Positions 16,502 through 25,441 of a stretch of DNA of 64,000 nucleotides are shown here, piece by piece. The stretch lies in contig NZ_CACZDK010000002.1 in the NCBI RefSeq assembly GCF_902779965.1, forward strand, positions 124,001 to 188,000, written 5' to 3'. The notes below the pieces were generated by a model. That model searched no databases, was not told where the DNA came from, and saw nothing but the letters and a program-made list of their open reading frames with translations. Both the position numbers and the translations under genes were made by a program. Within the stretch, counting starts at the first letter, position 1. Each line of letters opens with the position of its first letter. The DNA comes from Fibrobacter succinogenes (GTDB taxonomy: Bacteria; Fibrobacterota; Fibrobacteria; Fibrobacterales; Fibrobacteraceae).

Positions 16502-16534
16502 TAAAAAGAGCCCTCGATTATAAAATCGAGGGCC
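16502..16534 (-). terminator. Terminator of the MacA-like gene
   Basis: GCCCTCGAT/ATCGAGGGC (16510-16518, 16525-16533) forms a 9-bp stem, followed on the minus strand by CTCTTTTTATA. It lies 24 bases past the stop at 16558. Confidence 0.8.
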
Positions 16535-16557
16535 TACTACCAACTAAGTTCTGCCAA

Positions 16558-17859
16558 CTATTTCTTCTTTTTCCCTGGTCTCTGTGGCATGAACGGGCTT
16601 TTAGCGCTTGTTTCGCTTACACCCTTTTCCGAAATCGTTTCTTGGCTTGTAACAACGGAATCGCCAACGTTTAGCCCGCGTAAAATCTGGACGTTCACGC
16701 CGTCACTTAAACCTATCTTCACGCGGCGCGGTGCTGCCTTTCCGTTGATGTTGATCCACACGTGGTCGCCTTCAAGTCTAGGCTTCTTGTGCTTTTTCTT
16801 GGCTCCGGCATTCGGACCGGCCATGCCTGGTCCCATGCCTGGTGGCGGTGGCGGAAAATTGTCTCCAGCTTCGGCTGTCTTCGGGCGCTGTGGGCGCGGC
16901 ATGTCTTTTGGATCCATCATCGGGGTTCCTGCAGCTGGCGTAAACTTGAGTGCCTTGACCGGAATCGTTACGGCGTCCGTAATTTCTTGCGTGACAATAG
17001 TGCAGGTGGCGGTCATGCCCGGCAAAAGCTTTTGTTCCGGGTTCTCAGCCGTGATGACGACCGTATAAGTTACCACATTGCTGGTCGTAGTCGGGTTCAG
17101 GCGAACTTCTTGCACGGTGCCGTTGAACGTATCGTTCTGGAATGCATCGACGGTAAACGTGACTCGCTGGCCTGTCTTAACTTGTCCGATGTCGGCTTCG
17201 TCAACGGCGGCCATGACTTTCATCTGGCTCAAATCCTTAGCGATTACAAATAATGTCGGGGTGCTCATGGAGGCTGCAACCGTCTGGCCTACATCAACGG
17301 CTCGCTTTAAGACAATGCCGTCAATCGGGCTTTTGATGGTGGCGTAGCTCAAGTTCAGTTTTGCCTGAGCGACTTCGTTCTTGCGTTGTTCAACGGAAAG
17401 CTTGGCCGCATTTAAGTTGTATTCTGCCTGCTCCAGTTCGACGGCGCTAGCGCTCTTGCTCTCGGCGAGCCTCTTGATGCGGTTGTACGTGCTTTGTTTG
17501 TAGTTCAAGTCGTTTTCGGCACTCTTGTACGAAATCGTCGTCTGCTTTAAAGTCGATTGCAACTTGGACTTGTCGAGTTCCGCAATGATTTGGCCTTTCT
17601 TGACCTTGGAATTGAAATCCACGTTAATTTTAGCGATGTCGCCAGAAACCTGCGTACCGACTTCCACCTGGTCGACCGGTTCCAACGTACCCGTTGCCGA
17701 AATGGTCGTCTTGATAGTGTCCGTGACTACCTTGGTGCTTATGAGTGCACCTGCTTGGCTTGTTGCATCTGTGTTAAAGAAGAATGATTTGACGCCAAAG
17801 GCGACTGCCGCGAGCACGGCAATAACGATGATGGTTTTCAAGAGTTTTTTCATAAGCAT
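16558..17859 (-). CDS. MacA/HlyD-type periplasmic adaptor protein
   Basis: This 433-residue membrane-fusion protein of an efflux pump has an N-terminal membrane anchor (about 5-27). A barrel-sandwich lipoyl half follows (GTLEPVDQVEVGTQVSG), then a coiled-coil hairpin (about 95-170), the second lipoyl half (ATIKSPIDGIVLKRAVDVGQ) and beta-barrel domains. A Pro/Met/Gly-rich insert (about 325-370) followed by KKKHKK interrupts the membrane-proximal domain and is unusual. In a typical pump it would bridge an inner-membrane ABC (MacB) or RND transporter to an outer-membrane TolC; neither is adjacent here. Confidence 0.88.
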   Translation of the reverse strand: MLMKKLLKTIIVIAVLAAVAFGVKSFFFNTDATSQAGALISTKVVTDTIKTTISATGTLEPVDQVEVGTQVSGDIAKINVDFNSKVKKGQIIAELDKSKLQSTLKQTTISYKSAENDLNYKQSTYNRIKRLAESKSASAVELEQAEYNLNAAKLSVEQRKNEVAQAKLNLSYATIKSPIDGIVLKRAVDVGQTVAASMSTPTLFVIAKDLSQMKVMAAVDEADIGQVKTGQRVTFTVDAFQNDTFNGTVQEVRLNPTTTSNVVTYTVVITAENPEQKLLPGMTATCTIVTQEITDAVTIPVKALKFTPAAGTPMMDPKDMPRPQRPKTAEAGDNFPPPPPGMGPGMAGPNAGAKKKHKKPRLEGDHVWININGKAAPRRVKIGLSDGVNVQILRGLNVGDSVVTSQETISEKGVSETSAKSPFMPQRPGKKKK

Positions 17860-17946
17860 TAAAAAAATAGAAACATTGATTTTTTATTACAGCAATTTTG
17901 ATGAATTGGGTGCGCATAAGGTTGCAATTTTTCTAGCTTAAAGGGT

Positions 17947-18876
17947 ATGACTCGCGTACGCAAAAAAGACGACAGTGCAGAAGTCCGCAAGGTAACTTGG
18001 GTAGGACTTGGCTGGAACGCTGCACTTTCTGTTGCTAAATTAGTCGTTGGCGTTGTTGGAAATTCCCAAGCGCTTGTTGCAGATGCTATACACAGTGCAT
18101 CTGATTTTGCGACTGATGTTGCCGTTATCGTTGGGAGCCATTTTTGGAACTCCCCGCCCGATGCTGAGCATCCCTATGGGCATAGGCGATTCGAAACGCT
18201 TGTCACTATTGGCATAGGGCTTGCGGTTGCCGCTGTAGGTGTAGGTATTGGGTATAAATCCGTTCTAGCGCTTTTGGCGGGCGAAGTGTCGCATCCGGAA
18301 ATGTCGGTTGCGATTATGGCGCTCGCGTCCATCCTTGTGAAAGAGGGGCTATTCCGTTACACGCGCAATGCGGGCCGAAAAATCCGTAGCCAGGCGCTAG
18401 AAGCGAATGCTTGGCACCACCGTAGCGATTCCTTTAGTTCGATTCCGGTGCTAGTGGCGGTTATTTTTGCCATTTTGCTCCCGGAGATGTGGTTTGCGGA
18501 TTCCGTTGGTGCGTTGATTGTGGCATTTTTTATTATGCATTCGGCGATTGAAATTGCGGCTCCGGGGCTCCATCAGCTAGTAGATCGCGGCGCGAACCCA
18601 GAGATTCTTGAAAATTTACGAAATTTGGCACTTTCACACCCGAAAGTCATTAGTTTGCATGGACTCCGTTCTCGTTACGTTGGAAGTGACCTGCATGTAG
18701 ATGTTCATATTGTCGTGGATGACCAAATGACTTTGAAAGATGCTCATGACGTGGCCGAAGAAGTGGAACAACGATTGATTGATTCCGACGAAAACGTTGT
18801 GGATGCGCTGGTCCATATCGACCCCTATAACGCCAAACGCTATACCCAAGACGAAATTAAGACGATAGATAAGTAG
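17947..18876 (+). CDS. Cation diffusion facilitator (CDF) metal exporter
   Basis: This 309-residue proton-coupled divalent-metal antiporter has six predicted helices in the first 200 residues and a C-terminal cytosolic ferredoxin-like domain (about 210-300, with DLHVDVHIVVD). The transport site is visible as HxxxD in helix 2 (His49-Asp53, in DAIHSASD) and HxxxD in helix 5 (His156-Asp160, in AWHHRSD). That combination is typical of zinc-transporting CDFs rather than the DxxxD types. HPYGHRRFE (75-83) is the family loop. It is transcribed divergently from the MacA-like gene, 87 bases apart. Confidence 0.93.
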   Translation: MTRVRKKDDSAEVRKVTWVGLGWNAALSVAKLVVGVVGNSQALVADAIHSASDFATDVAVIVGSHFWNSPPDAEHPYGHRRFETLVTIGIGLAVAAVGVGIGYKSVLALLAGEVSHPEMSVAIMALASILVKEGLFRYTRNAGRKIRSQALEANAWHHRSDSFSSIPVLVAVIFAILLPEMWFADSVGALIVAFFIMHSAIEIAAPGLHQLVDRGANPEILENLRNLALSHPKVISLHGLRSRYVGSDLHVDVHIVVDDQMTLKDAHDVAEEVEQRLIDSDENVVDALVHIDPYNAKRYTQDEIKTIDK

Positions 18877-19170
18877 GCGGTAGGAAGTGGTTAGTGATTA
18901 GGTGTCAAGGATCAAGCATCAGTTAGGGTTTAAATTAAAAATGAATAATTAAGAATTAAAAATCGAATTACCATTTTTAATTTTTCATCTTTAATTTTTC
19001 ATTTTATTATCCTGTTTACTTAACCACTGTTTACTAATCACTGTTTACTGTGCCGAAGGCACGTCTTTCACACCTGTAAATATTCCAATGTGGTATTAGG
19101 TCATTGACAAAATCATCGCGCGACTTTGTTGTTTGTATTTATATTAGTTTAGTACAAGTTTGGAGGCGAT
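18877..19170. other. AT-rich intergenic region with low-complexity repeats
   Basis: This gap holds GTAGGAAGTGG-type units at its start. Next comes a roughly 70-base segment in which AAAAATGAATAATTAAGAAT-like sequence is mirrored by TTTTTAATTTTTCAT-like sequence (about 18940-19005). Then two units ending CACTGTTTACT follow at 19015-19050. No gene is seen. The promoter of the aldo/keto reductase gene should lie in the last 80 bases. Confidence 0.5.
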
Positions 19171-20004
19171 ATGGTACTTGAAGAATTTTACAAGCTGAAT
19201 AATGGTCAGCGAATCCCGAAAATTGCGTTAGGAACGTGGCAAACGCCAAATGATGTTGTTGCAACGGCTGTTGCAGCTGCTATTGAGGCTGGCTATCGCC
19301 ATATTGATACTGCAATTGCATACGAAAACGAAGCTGGAGTTGGGGTTGGACTCAAGGCTGCGTTAAAGTCTACTGGAATCCATCGTGAAAGTATTTTTGT
19401 CACGACGAAGATTCCGGCCGAAGTGAAAAATTATGATGATGCCGTGCGCTGTATCCAGGAATCGATGGATCGTCTAGACGCATTCCATATCGATATGATG
19501 CTCATCCATGCACCACGCCCGTGGAGCGAAATGGATTCGACTTCAGGGAACCGCTATTATAAAGAAAATCTCGAAGTTTGGAAAGCTCTCGAAGAGGCGT
19601 ACGAGGCTGGAAAACTCCGTGCGATTGGCGTATCGAATTTTGAAATTAGTGACTTGAACAACTTGCTTGCTGGAGCGCGTGTGGTTCCGGCGGTGAATCA
19701 GATTCGTGTGCACATTGGGCATGTTCCGAAAGATTTGATTGATTTTTGTGAACAGTGCGGAATTTTGGTTGAAGCGTATTCTCCGAATGCGACTGGGCGC
19801 CTTTTGAAAGTGCCTAAAATTTGTGCCATTGCTGAAAAGTATCATGTTTCGGTGCCGCAACTTGCAAGTCGCTTTGTGTTACAGCTTGGACTGCTTCCTC
19901 TTCCTAAATCTGTTCACGATGATCGCATTCGCCAAAATGCCCAATTAGACTTCGAAATTAATTCGAATGATATGGCAAAATTGCTTAAGCTAGATGGACT
20001 ATAA
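19171..20004 (+). CDS. Aldo/keto reductase
   Basis: This 277-residue NADPH-dependent oxidoreductase has the AKR TIM-barrel fold. The catalytic tetrad is complete: Asp46 and Tyr51 in GYRHIDTAIAYENE, Lys80 in VTTKIP, and His113 in MLIHAP. GVSNF (about 155) and PAVNQIRVH (about 174) are the second family signature. Length and order match bacterial 2,5-diketo-gluconate-reductase-like AKRs; the substrate cannot be predicted. GGAGG is 6 bases before the ATG. It stands alone, ended by a clear terminator. Confidence 0.93.
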   Translation: MVLEEFYKLNNGQRIPKIALGTWQTPNDVVATAVAAAIEAGYRHIDTAIAYENEAGVGVGLKAALKSTGIHRESIFVTTKIPAEVKNYDDAVRCIQESMDRLDAFHIDMMLIHAPRPWSEMDSTSGNRYYKENLEVWKALEEAYEAGKLRAIGVSNFEISDLNNLLAGARVVPAVNQIRVHIGHVPKDLIDFCEQCGILVEAYSPNATGRLLKVPKICAIAEKYHVSVPQLASRFVLQLGLLPLPKSVHDDRIRQNAQLDFEINSNDMAKLLKLDGL

Positions 20005-20062
20005 TAGCCTGTTTTGTTGTATGAAATATTAAAGCGTATTATTATTTATCGTATAAATTCAC

Positions 20063-20098
20063 AAAGCGTATTGTTATTATACGCTTTTTCTTTTTTTT
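20063..20098 (+). terminator. Terminator after the aldo/keto reductase gene
   Basis: AAAGCGTAT (20063-20071) pairs with ATACGCTTT (20079-20087) across 7 bases, followed by a long T-run. Confidence 0.85.
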
Positions 20099-20133
20099 AA
20101 TAAAATTTGTTTAAAATGTTTTGACTGTTGTTC

Positions 20134-20162
20134 TTGCAAGTTAAAATTATCTTGGTTATATT
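20134..20162 (+). promoter_or_regulatory. Promoter of the T9SS cargo gene at 20196
   Basis: TTGCAA (20134-20139), a 17-base spacer and TATATT (20157-20162) predict a start near 20169. That gives a 27-base leader containing AAGGAG before the ATG. Confidence 0.65.
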
Positions 20163-20195
20163 ATTTCATACAACATTAACTATTAAGGAGAAAAA

Positions 20196-21662
20196 ATGAA
20201 AAAAATATATCTTTCAATGATGTTGGCTGCGTCCATGTGCTTTGCTGAATTTCAAGCGGGGCATGTTTACTCAGGAGGGGCTGGTGGCCGTTTCCATTTG
20301 AGCAATGATACCAAAAAAGCGGTATCAGGATTTAAATTTTACTATTACTTTAATGGTGCTCCAGGTGCGGAATTTAGTGCTGATATTAAACGTTATGAGG
20401 CTGTAAATCAATGGTCTGGTAATTATATAGCGGATAATGCTGTGCTGCCAAGATCTGTCACTTTTGAAAGACTTTCAGGAATTCAATATAGAGCGGTGCT
20501 GGATTATAGTAATGTTCGAATTCCTGCTGGTGGTGGGTTCCCACAAAATGGATCGTTCTCTCTTCGAATTTATGATCCTAATGATGAATATGGCGTCGAT
20601 GATTGGAGTGAATATGGTCATGTACTATTGGGATATGTTATTGAATCCTTGTCTGGACAAGTCCTTTTTAGCATGGATCGCACAATTCCTGGACATGAAC
20701 ATTTGCAAATTGATAATCAAAGAAGAGTTGGTCTTTTGACGGATGAATCGACTTGCTCAGATTATGCGTCTCATAACCCGAGGTCGATAGTCTCGACTAT
20801 AAAAATTGATGTAGAAAATTCGGGTAATCAAACTAAAATAGCGAGCGGTAATACGCATCCTCTGGGTGTTGAAATACGCGATGGTTATATCAAGTTTAAG
20901 TATTGCTCTGTCGCGTATGAAAGGCTTCCGCGTGTTCCTTTTGACTATATAGTTTTGAAGCTTGATTCAGAATGCCCGCAGGGATCGTATCCGTTCACCC
21001 GTTATCATGATGCTGAAGATAATAATAACATGAATGAATCGTCGGGGTATATATGGCCTAATATTGTTGATGCTGATGCGGAATTGCAATATTGCTTTGT
21101 TCCTAAGGATGTTAATGCTACTCGCAAATATCCGTTCGATAAGAAATATGGCGTTTTCGCTTATCACTCTGGTACAAATATTGCCAGAAGCCAAATTTAT
21201 ATTGATGATGAGGATAGTGGCAATAGTAACTATTGGAACTTCCCTACGGAAACGTATGGTTATCAAACAGACATTGGGCGAATTATGTATGGAACCGCGA
21301 ATACAAACTATTTTGCAATTAAGTGGACTGGCTCGAACAACGCTATGCTTGCAAAGAGTTCGGGGGTTGCTAGTGCTGATAATATTGCTGTTGAAAATAC
21401 GCTTGTTGCCGCAGCTCCGCTTGCTCCGGCTGTTAAGGGCATGAACCGTAGTGTTGTTGCTGTAGACCTTAAGTCTGCAGGCGATGTGAAGGTCTCCATT
21501 GTCGGTGTCAACGGTGCTGTTGTTGCCAATATTGCAGAAAAAAATCTCCAGGCGGGCTCTCATCAGATCAAGTGGAATGCTGGAATGGTTCCGAGTGGCC
21601 GCTATATCGTGAAGGTTGAACAAAACGGTATGGTAAACGCAAAGAATGTGATTCTGAAGTAA
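20196..21662 (+). CDS. Secreted protein with T9SS type A sorting domain
   Basis: This 488-residue protein has a signal peptide (about 1-17, ending CFA). The N-terminal about 165 residues (YSGGAGGRFHLSNDT onward) form a beta-rich module resembling carbohydrate-binding or cellulosomal scaffoldin-type sandwiches, but no specific CBM is proven. A second module (about 185-390) is shared with the next gene: both contain CPxGSYPF, a run of DxEDxNN, YCxVPKD and RKYPF. The C-terminal about 80 residues are the T9SS sorting domain (VSIVGVNGAVV, GRYIVKVEQNGM). AAGGAG precedes the ATG. A cell-surface or plant-fibre-binding role is inference. Confidence 0.75.
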   Translation: MKKIYLSMMLAASMCFAEFQAGHVYSGGAGGRFHLSNDTKKAVSGFKFYYYFNGAPGAEFSADIKRYEAVNQWSGNYIADNAVLPRSVTFERLSGIQYRAVLDYSNVRIPAGGGFPQNGSFSLRIYDPNDEYGVDDWSEYGHVLLGYVIESLSGQVLFSMDRTIPGHEHLQIDNQRRVGLLTDESTCSDYASHNPRSIVSTIKIDVENSGNQTKIASGNTHPLGVEIRDGYIKFKYCSVAYERLPRVPFDYIVLKLDSECPQGSYPFTRYHDAEDNNNMNESSGYIWPNIVDADAELQYCFVPKDVNATRKYPFDKKYGVFAYHSGTNIARSQIYIDDEDSGNSNYWNFPTETYGYQTDIGRIMYGTANTNYFAIKWTGSNNAMLAKSSGVASADNIAVENTLVAAAPLAPAVKGMNRSVVAVDLKSAGDVKVSIVGVNGAVVANIAEKNLQAGSHQIKWNAGMVPSGRYIVKVEQNGMVNAKNVILK

Positions 21663-21890
21663 GCTCGTAAAAATTTCTTTTTGAATTGAAATGCTTCTCT
21701 ACATTGTAGGGAAACATTTTTGTATTATACGTTTGTTTACAATAAAAAGACTAAAAAAGTCTATTTTGTACTATAAATGTTGCATTTAGTGTGCTATAAA
21801 TGTTATTTGTAAAATAAAATGATTTTGTATTAAAAATGAATAATGTTTTTCTATATTTTATTTGCTTATTTAAAATAAAGGAATATAAGT

Positions 21891-22958
21891 ATGAAAAGTA
21901 AATATTTAATGGTTGCTTTAGCGCTTTCTGTTAATAGTAGCTTTGCTGCGAAAATAGGTGTTTTGAAAAATGGCGTTAATGTCAAGTGCAATGGACAATT
22001 TACCATAGACCTTGATGTGGAAGACGATAATAACCGTACTGGCGTTGTTGAAGGTAAGTATGCTGACCTTCCCAACAGCGGAGTCGTTCTTAGTAGTGGT
22101 CACGCGAAGTTTACCTATTGCGTCAAGAATGTCTCTTCTGCTCCAAAAGTCCGTTATGATTATGTTGTGTTGAGACTGGATGCGTCTTGCCCTTCTGGCT
22201 CGTATCCGTTTGCTCGTCATCATGATACGGAAGATGATAATAATGCCAATTCTCCTAAGAAATCAAGTGTAGTCAGACCGAGCGTTGTCGATGACAACGC
22301 TACATTGGAATACTGCTATGTTCCGAAAGATAGTAAGGCGAGTCGTAAGTATCCTTTTGAAAGGGAGTATGGCGTTTTTTCTAATTATAATAGCGACAAA
22401 AACAACATAGCGCATGTCAAAATCAAGATTGATGACGAAGATAACCATCTTAAAGGAGATATGTTCTGCTATCAGACTCAGTTCGGTACGCAATGCGACC
22501 AAAGGCGTATGAACAACAATGCAAATTTGATGATTTGGTATGATTCGTTCTATCCGTCGAATATTGATGTAAAGAAAAATGCGAAGAAAATTGTGGAAGA
22601 CGGAGATAATACTTATTACCATGTGATTAAGTGGAAAGGCGGAGCTTTGGCTAAGTCTGCTGGCGCTTCTGAATCTTTAGACTATTCTCAAATGCAGTAT
22701 GTTACAGCAGCTCCGTTTGCTCCGGCAATTAAGGGGCTGAACCGCAATGCCGTTGCAGTTGAACTCAAGTCTGTTGGCGATGTGAAGGTCTCCATTGTTG
22801 GTGTCGATGGTGCCGTTATCGCCAATGTTTCTGAAAAGAATCTCCAGGCAGGCTCTCATCAGATCAATTGGAATGCTGGAATGGTTCCCAGCGGTCGCTA
22901 TATCGTGAAGGTTGAACAAAACGGTATGGTAAACGCAAAGAGCGTGATTCTGAAGTAG
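21891..22958 (+). CDS. Secreted protein with T9SS type A sorting domain (paralogue)
   Basis: This 355-residue protein has a signal peptide (about 1-19, ending SFA). It corresponds to the second module and sorting domain of the gene at 20196 and lacks that gene's N-terminal module. Shared features are CPSGSYPF, the Asp/Asn-rich EDDNNAN, YCYVPKD and SRKYPF. The DNA of the last about 250 bases is nearly the same as the end of its neighbour, so the pair arose by duplication or has undergone gene conversion. AAAGGA is before the ATG. The gap of 230 bases between the two genes lets each have its own promoter. Confidence 0.75.
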   Translation: MKSKYLMVALALSVNSSFAAKIGVLKNGVNVKCNGQFTIDLDVEDDNNRTGVVEGKYADLPNSGVVLSSGHAKFTYCVKNVSSAPKVRYDYVVLRLDASCPSGSYPFARHHDTEDDNNANSPKKSSVVRPSVVDDNATLEYCYVPKDSKASRKYPFEREYGVFSNYNSDKNNIAHVKIKIDDEDNHLKGDMFCYQTQFGTQCDQRRMNNNANLMIWYDSFYPSNIDVKKNAKKIVEDGDNTYYHVIKWKGGALAKSAGASESLDYSQMQYVTAAPFAPAIKGLNRNAVAVELKSVGDVKVSIVGVDGAVIANVSEKNLQAGSHQINWNAGMVPSGRYIVKVEQNGMVNAKSVILK

Positions 22959-22986
22959 TTGAATTTATTCTTTATTCATTATACTA

Positions 22987-23016
22987 AAGAGCTCTCGGTT
23001 TTGCCGAGAGCTCTTT
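22987..23016. terminator. Bidirectional terminator between convergent genes
   Basis: GAGCTCTCGG/CCGAGAGCTC (22989-22998, 23004-23013) forms a 10-bp stem with TTTT on the plus-strand side. It serves the convergent genes ending at 22958 and 23038. Confidence 0.85.
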
Positions 23017-23037
23017 TCCGCTTAATAAGATTGCTGC

Positions 23038-25266
23038 TTATTTTATGTTCACGCGCTTGTAACTTTTTTCGACTTTTACAATGTAGTGGCCTGTGGTTGG
23101 AACTTTTACGCGAGTTGCGTTGCTGTTTAACGATCCGACGGAAATGACTTGCCCCTTCATATCCATGATGGCGTATTGCTTTGCTCTGTTAGATTTGTCT
23201 GTAGTAATTGTGATTTCTAGAGCGCCTGATTTCATGACATGGAATGTTTTGCTGTTTGCTTTGGTGCTACGCTCTGCGATGGCGGCTTTGCCTTTTACTG
23301 TGAATGTTGATAAAATTGTTTGGTTAGAGTCTATTTTGACGATGATGTAATACGAACCTTCGGTTAAACTGTTTAATATTTTGTTTTGGTCTATTACAGG
23401 GTGGATTGGGTCGGAAACGTTGATGGCTCCGTCTAGCTGAATGGGTTTTGTTGCAAATTCTGCTTCGCTAATAATGGTCTTAGTGGGGTCGGAACCCGTT
23501 GGGTCTGTGGTGAACAAGTATGTGATTGTTCTATCGTGGAATTGATTTTCCGGATTATCGCAAACGAAATCTATGGGCTTTCCGCACTTGTCTTTTGTGA
23601 TGACTCTGCATTTTTTGAAGAACCTTTCTTCTTTTTTAATTTTAAATACATCTATTTGATAAATATACAAGTTTGTGTTGATGTTTAAGTTGCTTGTTGT
23701 CGTGCGGCGGTCGCATGTGAAAATGTCAATGTCGTATTCATTGCCTTCTGTAGCTTTGGGTAAGAATTTATTCAAGTCAACGTAAGCGGGGGCGGCAAGA
23801 TGTGTTCCGCCAAGATCGACTGCGAGTTTGTTGTCGATGAATACCCAAATGTCATCGTTTCCGCTGATGCTGAATGTCGCGTTCTTTCTGAATTTGAATC
23901 GTGCATGAGTTTCAGAGCAAAAATGGTGATTTCTTCCGCCGTTTCCGTCCCCATCGACTTCGGATGTCCAACGGTATGATGCGGCTGCGCCTTGCGCTGG
24001 TGAACTTGGTTTTTCTGTACCTGTGACGTAAATGGGTGTTCCTTCGGGCGCTGCATCTTGGAAATCGCAACTCCATCCGAAAATACAATCGTGTTGGCCG
24101 AGCTTCAAGCTGTCTCGTATGGCGAGTTCTGTTTCGTAGCCGTCGTCAAAAAGTCCATTGCAATTGTAACCTTTGTCCCAACCGGGACCGCTGCAGAACA
24201 GATTGAAAATAGGTGTGTGTTCTGTGGAATCGATTTTGCGGAGCTCTGGACCGTAGAAAATCGGCCCTTCTGCTTTTCGTTTGGTTCGTGCTTCTGGAAG
24301 TTGTTTTTGGTTCGGGTCGAAAGTTAGGACGTTTTCGTCGGAATTTTCTACAGGGAAGAAACCTCCTGCAACAGGATTTTTGAGCCCGTTTACGTAGGTG
24401 TAATCAGAGTAGAAAGCCCATTTGTTGTCTGAAGATTTGGAAACAAGCATTTCGTAACAGCTCGCTTCGTTTACTCCGTCAGTTTGATTGAACATGGCGG
24501 CGAAAGCTTCGTCTGCTTGTGCTCCGAAACATTTTCGTCCGATATCAGTGAGTTCCATCTTTTTCGAAACAGAGTCGAGTGTTGACTTGACCATGCCTTG
24601 GGTTACGCCCATGCAGGGCATCTCAGCGGAATCTGAGGTAATAACGGGATATTTGACGTTGGGGTAGAAGCAGGCGTTGGTGTGAGATTGGGCTTTAGTT
24701 AGTGCTCCGTTCCAGTTTGGGCCGCAACTGAATGCGCCGTGCAAAGAAGCGTCGGTGTCGTAGATGACGGACGTCAAAATGTATTGGCAGTCTCCGATAA
24801 TTCCCGGGTCTGTTGTATACCAGCCAAAGTCGATTCCTTGGAGTGAGGAGGCGGTATTCTCGTCGGCGATGAAATACAGTTTTTTTTCATCAGTACCTAA
24901 CTGTTTGTCATAAATTTTAAATATCGCATCTAGGTTTATTGCTTCAGGTACTTTGCCTGCATTGGCGTCTTTTTCGCCTCCGAATCCGATTGCGTGTGCC
25001 ATAGTCTCGTCGTTATCGGCGTGAATGAAAACTTTTGAGGGTAGTTTTTCATTGACGTAGCGTCTGTAATACCATCCGCAATTTTCTGGGTCTATTTCGA
25101 GTACGCGGTCTTTGCCGTCTTCGTTGATTATAGGGGTGGCTTGAACCCAATATTGGTTTTGCGGTAAGAGTACGTAGAAATCTAGAGTGGTGTCGGACTT
25201 GCTTTCAGCGCAGATGGCTGCTGTAAACGCAGAAATTGCGATAATTGTTGCCTTCAGTAATTTCAT
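23038..25266 (-). CDS. Fibro-slime domain protein with T9SS sorting domain
   Basis: This 742-residue secreted protein has a signal peptide (about 1-20, ending ICA) and a large N-terminal region with many cysteines. The fibro-slime/PA14-like domain (about 395-555) has its hallmark NDDIWVFIDNKLAVDLGGTH near 470-490. The C-terminal sorting domain (about 665-742) has YAIMDMKGQVIS and GHYIVKVEK. Fibro-slime domains were named from Fibrobacter and slime-mould proteins, and the PA14-like fold often binds sugars. AAGGAGG lies before the start. It probably acts outside the cell in adhesion to plant material. Confidence 0.88.
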   Translation of the reverse strand: MKLLKATIIAISAFTAAICAESKSDTTLDFYVLLPQNQYWVQATPIINEDGKDRVLEIDPENCGWYYRRYVNEKLPSKVFIHADNDETMAHAIGFGGEKDANAGKVPEAINLDAIFKIYDKQLGTDEKKLYFIADENTASSLQGIDFGWYTTDPGIIGDCQYILTSVIYDTDASLHGAFSCGPNWNGALTKAQSHTNACFYPNVKYPVITSDSAEMPCMGVTQGMVKSTLDSVSKKMELTDIGRKCFGAQADEAFAAMFNQTDGVNEASCYEMLVSKSSDNKWAFYSDYTYVNGLKNPVAGGFFPVENSDENVLTFDPNQKQLPEARTKRKAEGPIFYGPELRKIDSTEHTPIFNLFCSGPGWDKGYNCNGLFDDGYETELAIRDSLKLGQHDCIFGWSCDFQDAAPEGTPIYVTGTEKPSSPAQGAAASYRWTSEVDGDGNGGRNHHFCSETHARFKFRKNATFSISGNDDIWVFIDNKLAVDLGGTHLAAPAYVDLNKFLPKATEGNEYDIDIFTCDRRTTTSNLNINTNLYIYQIDVFKIKKEERFFKKCRVITKDKCGKPIDFVCDNPENQFHDRTITYLFTTDPTGSDPTKTIISEAEFATKPIQLDGAINVSDPIHPVIDQNKILNSLTEGSYYIIVKIDSNQTILSTFTVKGKAAIAERSTKANSKTFHVMKSGALEITITTDKSNRAKQYAIMDMKGQVISVGSLNSNATRVKVPTTGHYIVKVEKSYKRVNIK

Positions 25267-25344
25267 ATTTCCTCCTTGCTTTACAAAAAACTAATCTTGT
25301 ACAAAATAAATCTATAAAAAACGAATGACGTTGCAAATAGGATA

Positions 25345-25374
25345 AATAAAAAAAAGTGCGCAGGTGCGCACTTT
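25345..25374 (-). terminator. Terminator of the aldolase gene
   Basis: A near-perfect palindrome AAAGTGCGC/GCGCACTTT (25353-25374, 4-base loop) is followed on the minus strand by TTTTTATTTATCC. It lies between the aldolase stop (25442) and the fibro-slime gene. Confidence 0.8.
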
Positions 25375-25441
25375 GTAATGTGGTTAGTATTCGCTTTGCG
25401 GCGCTAGGTTCTTGGTGGCCTACTTCGCATCCCCATTTGTA

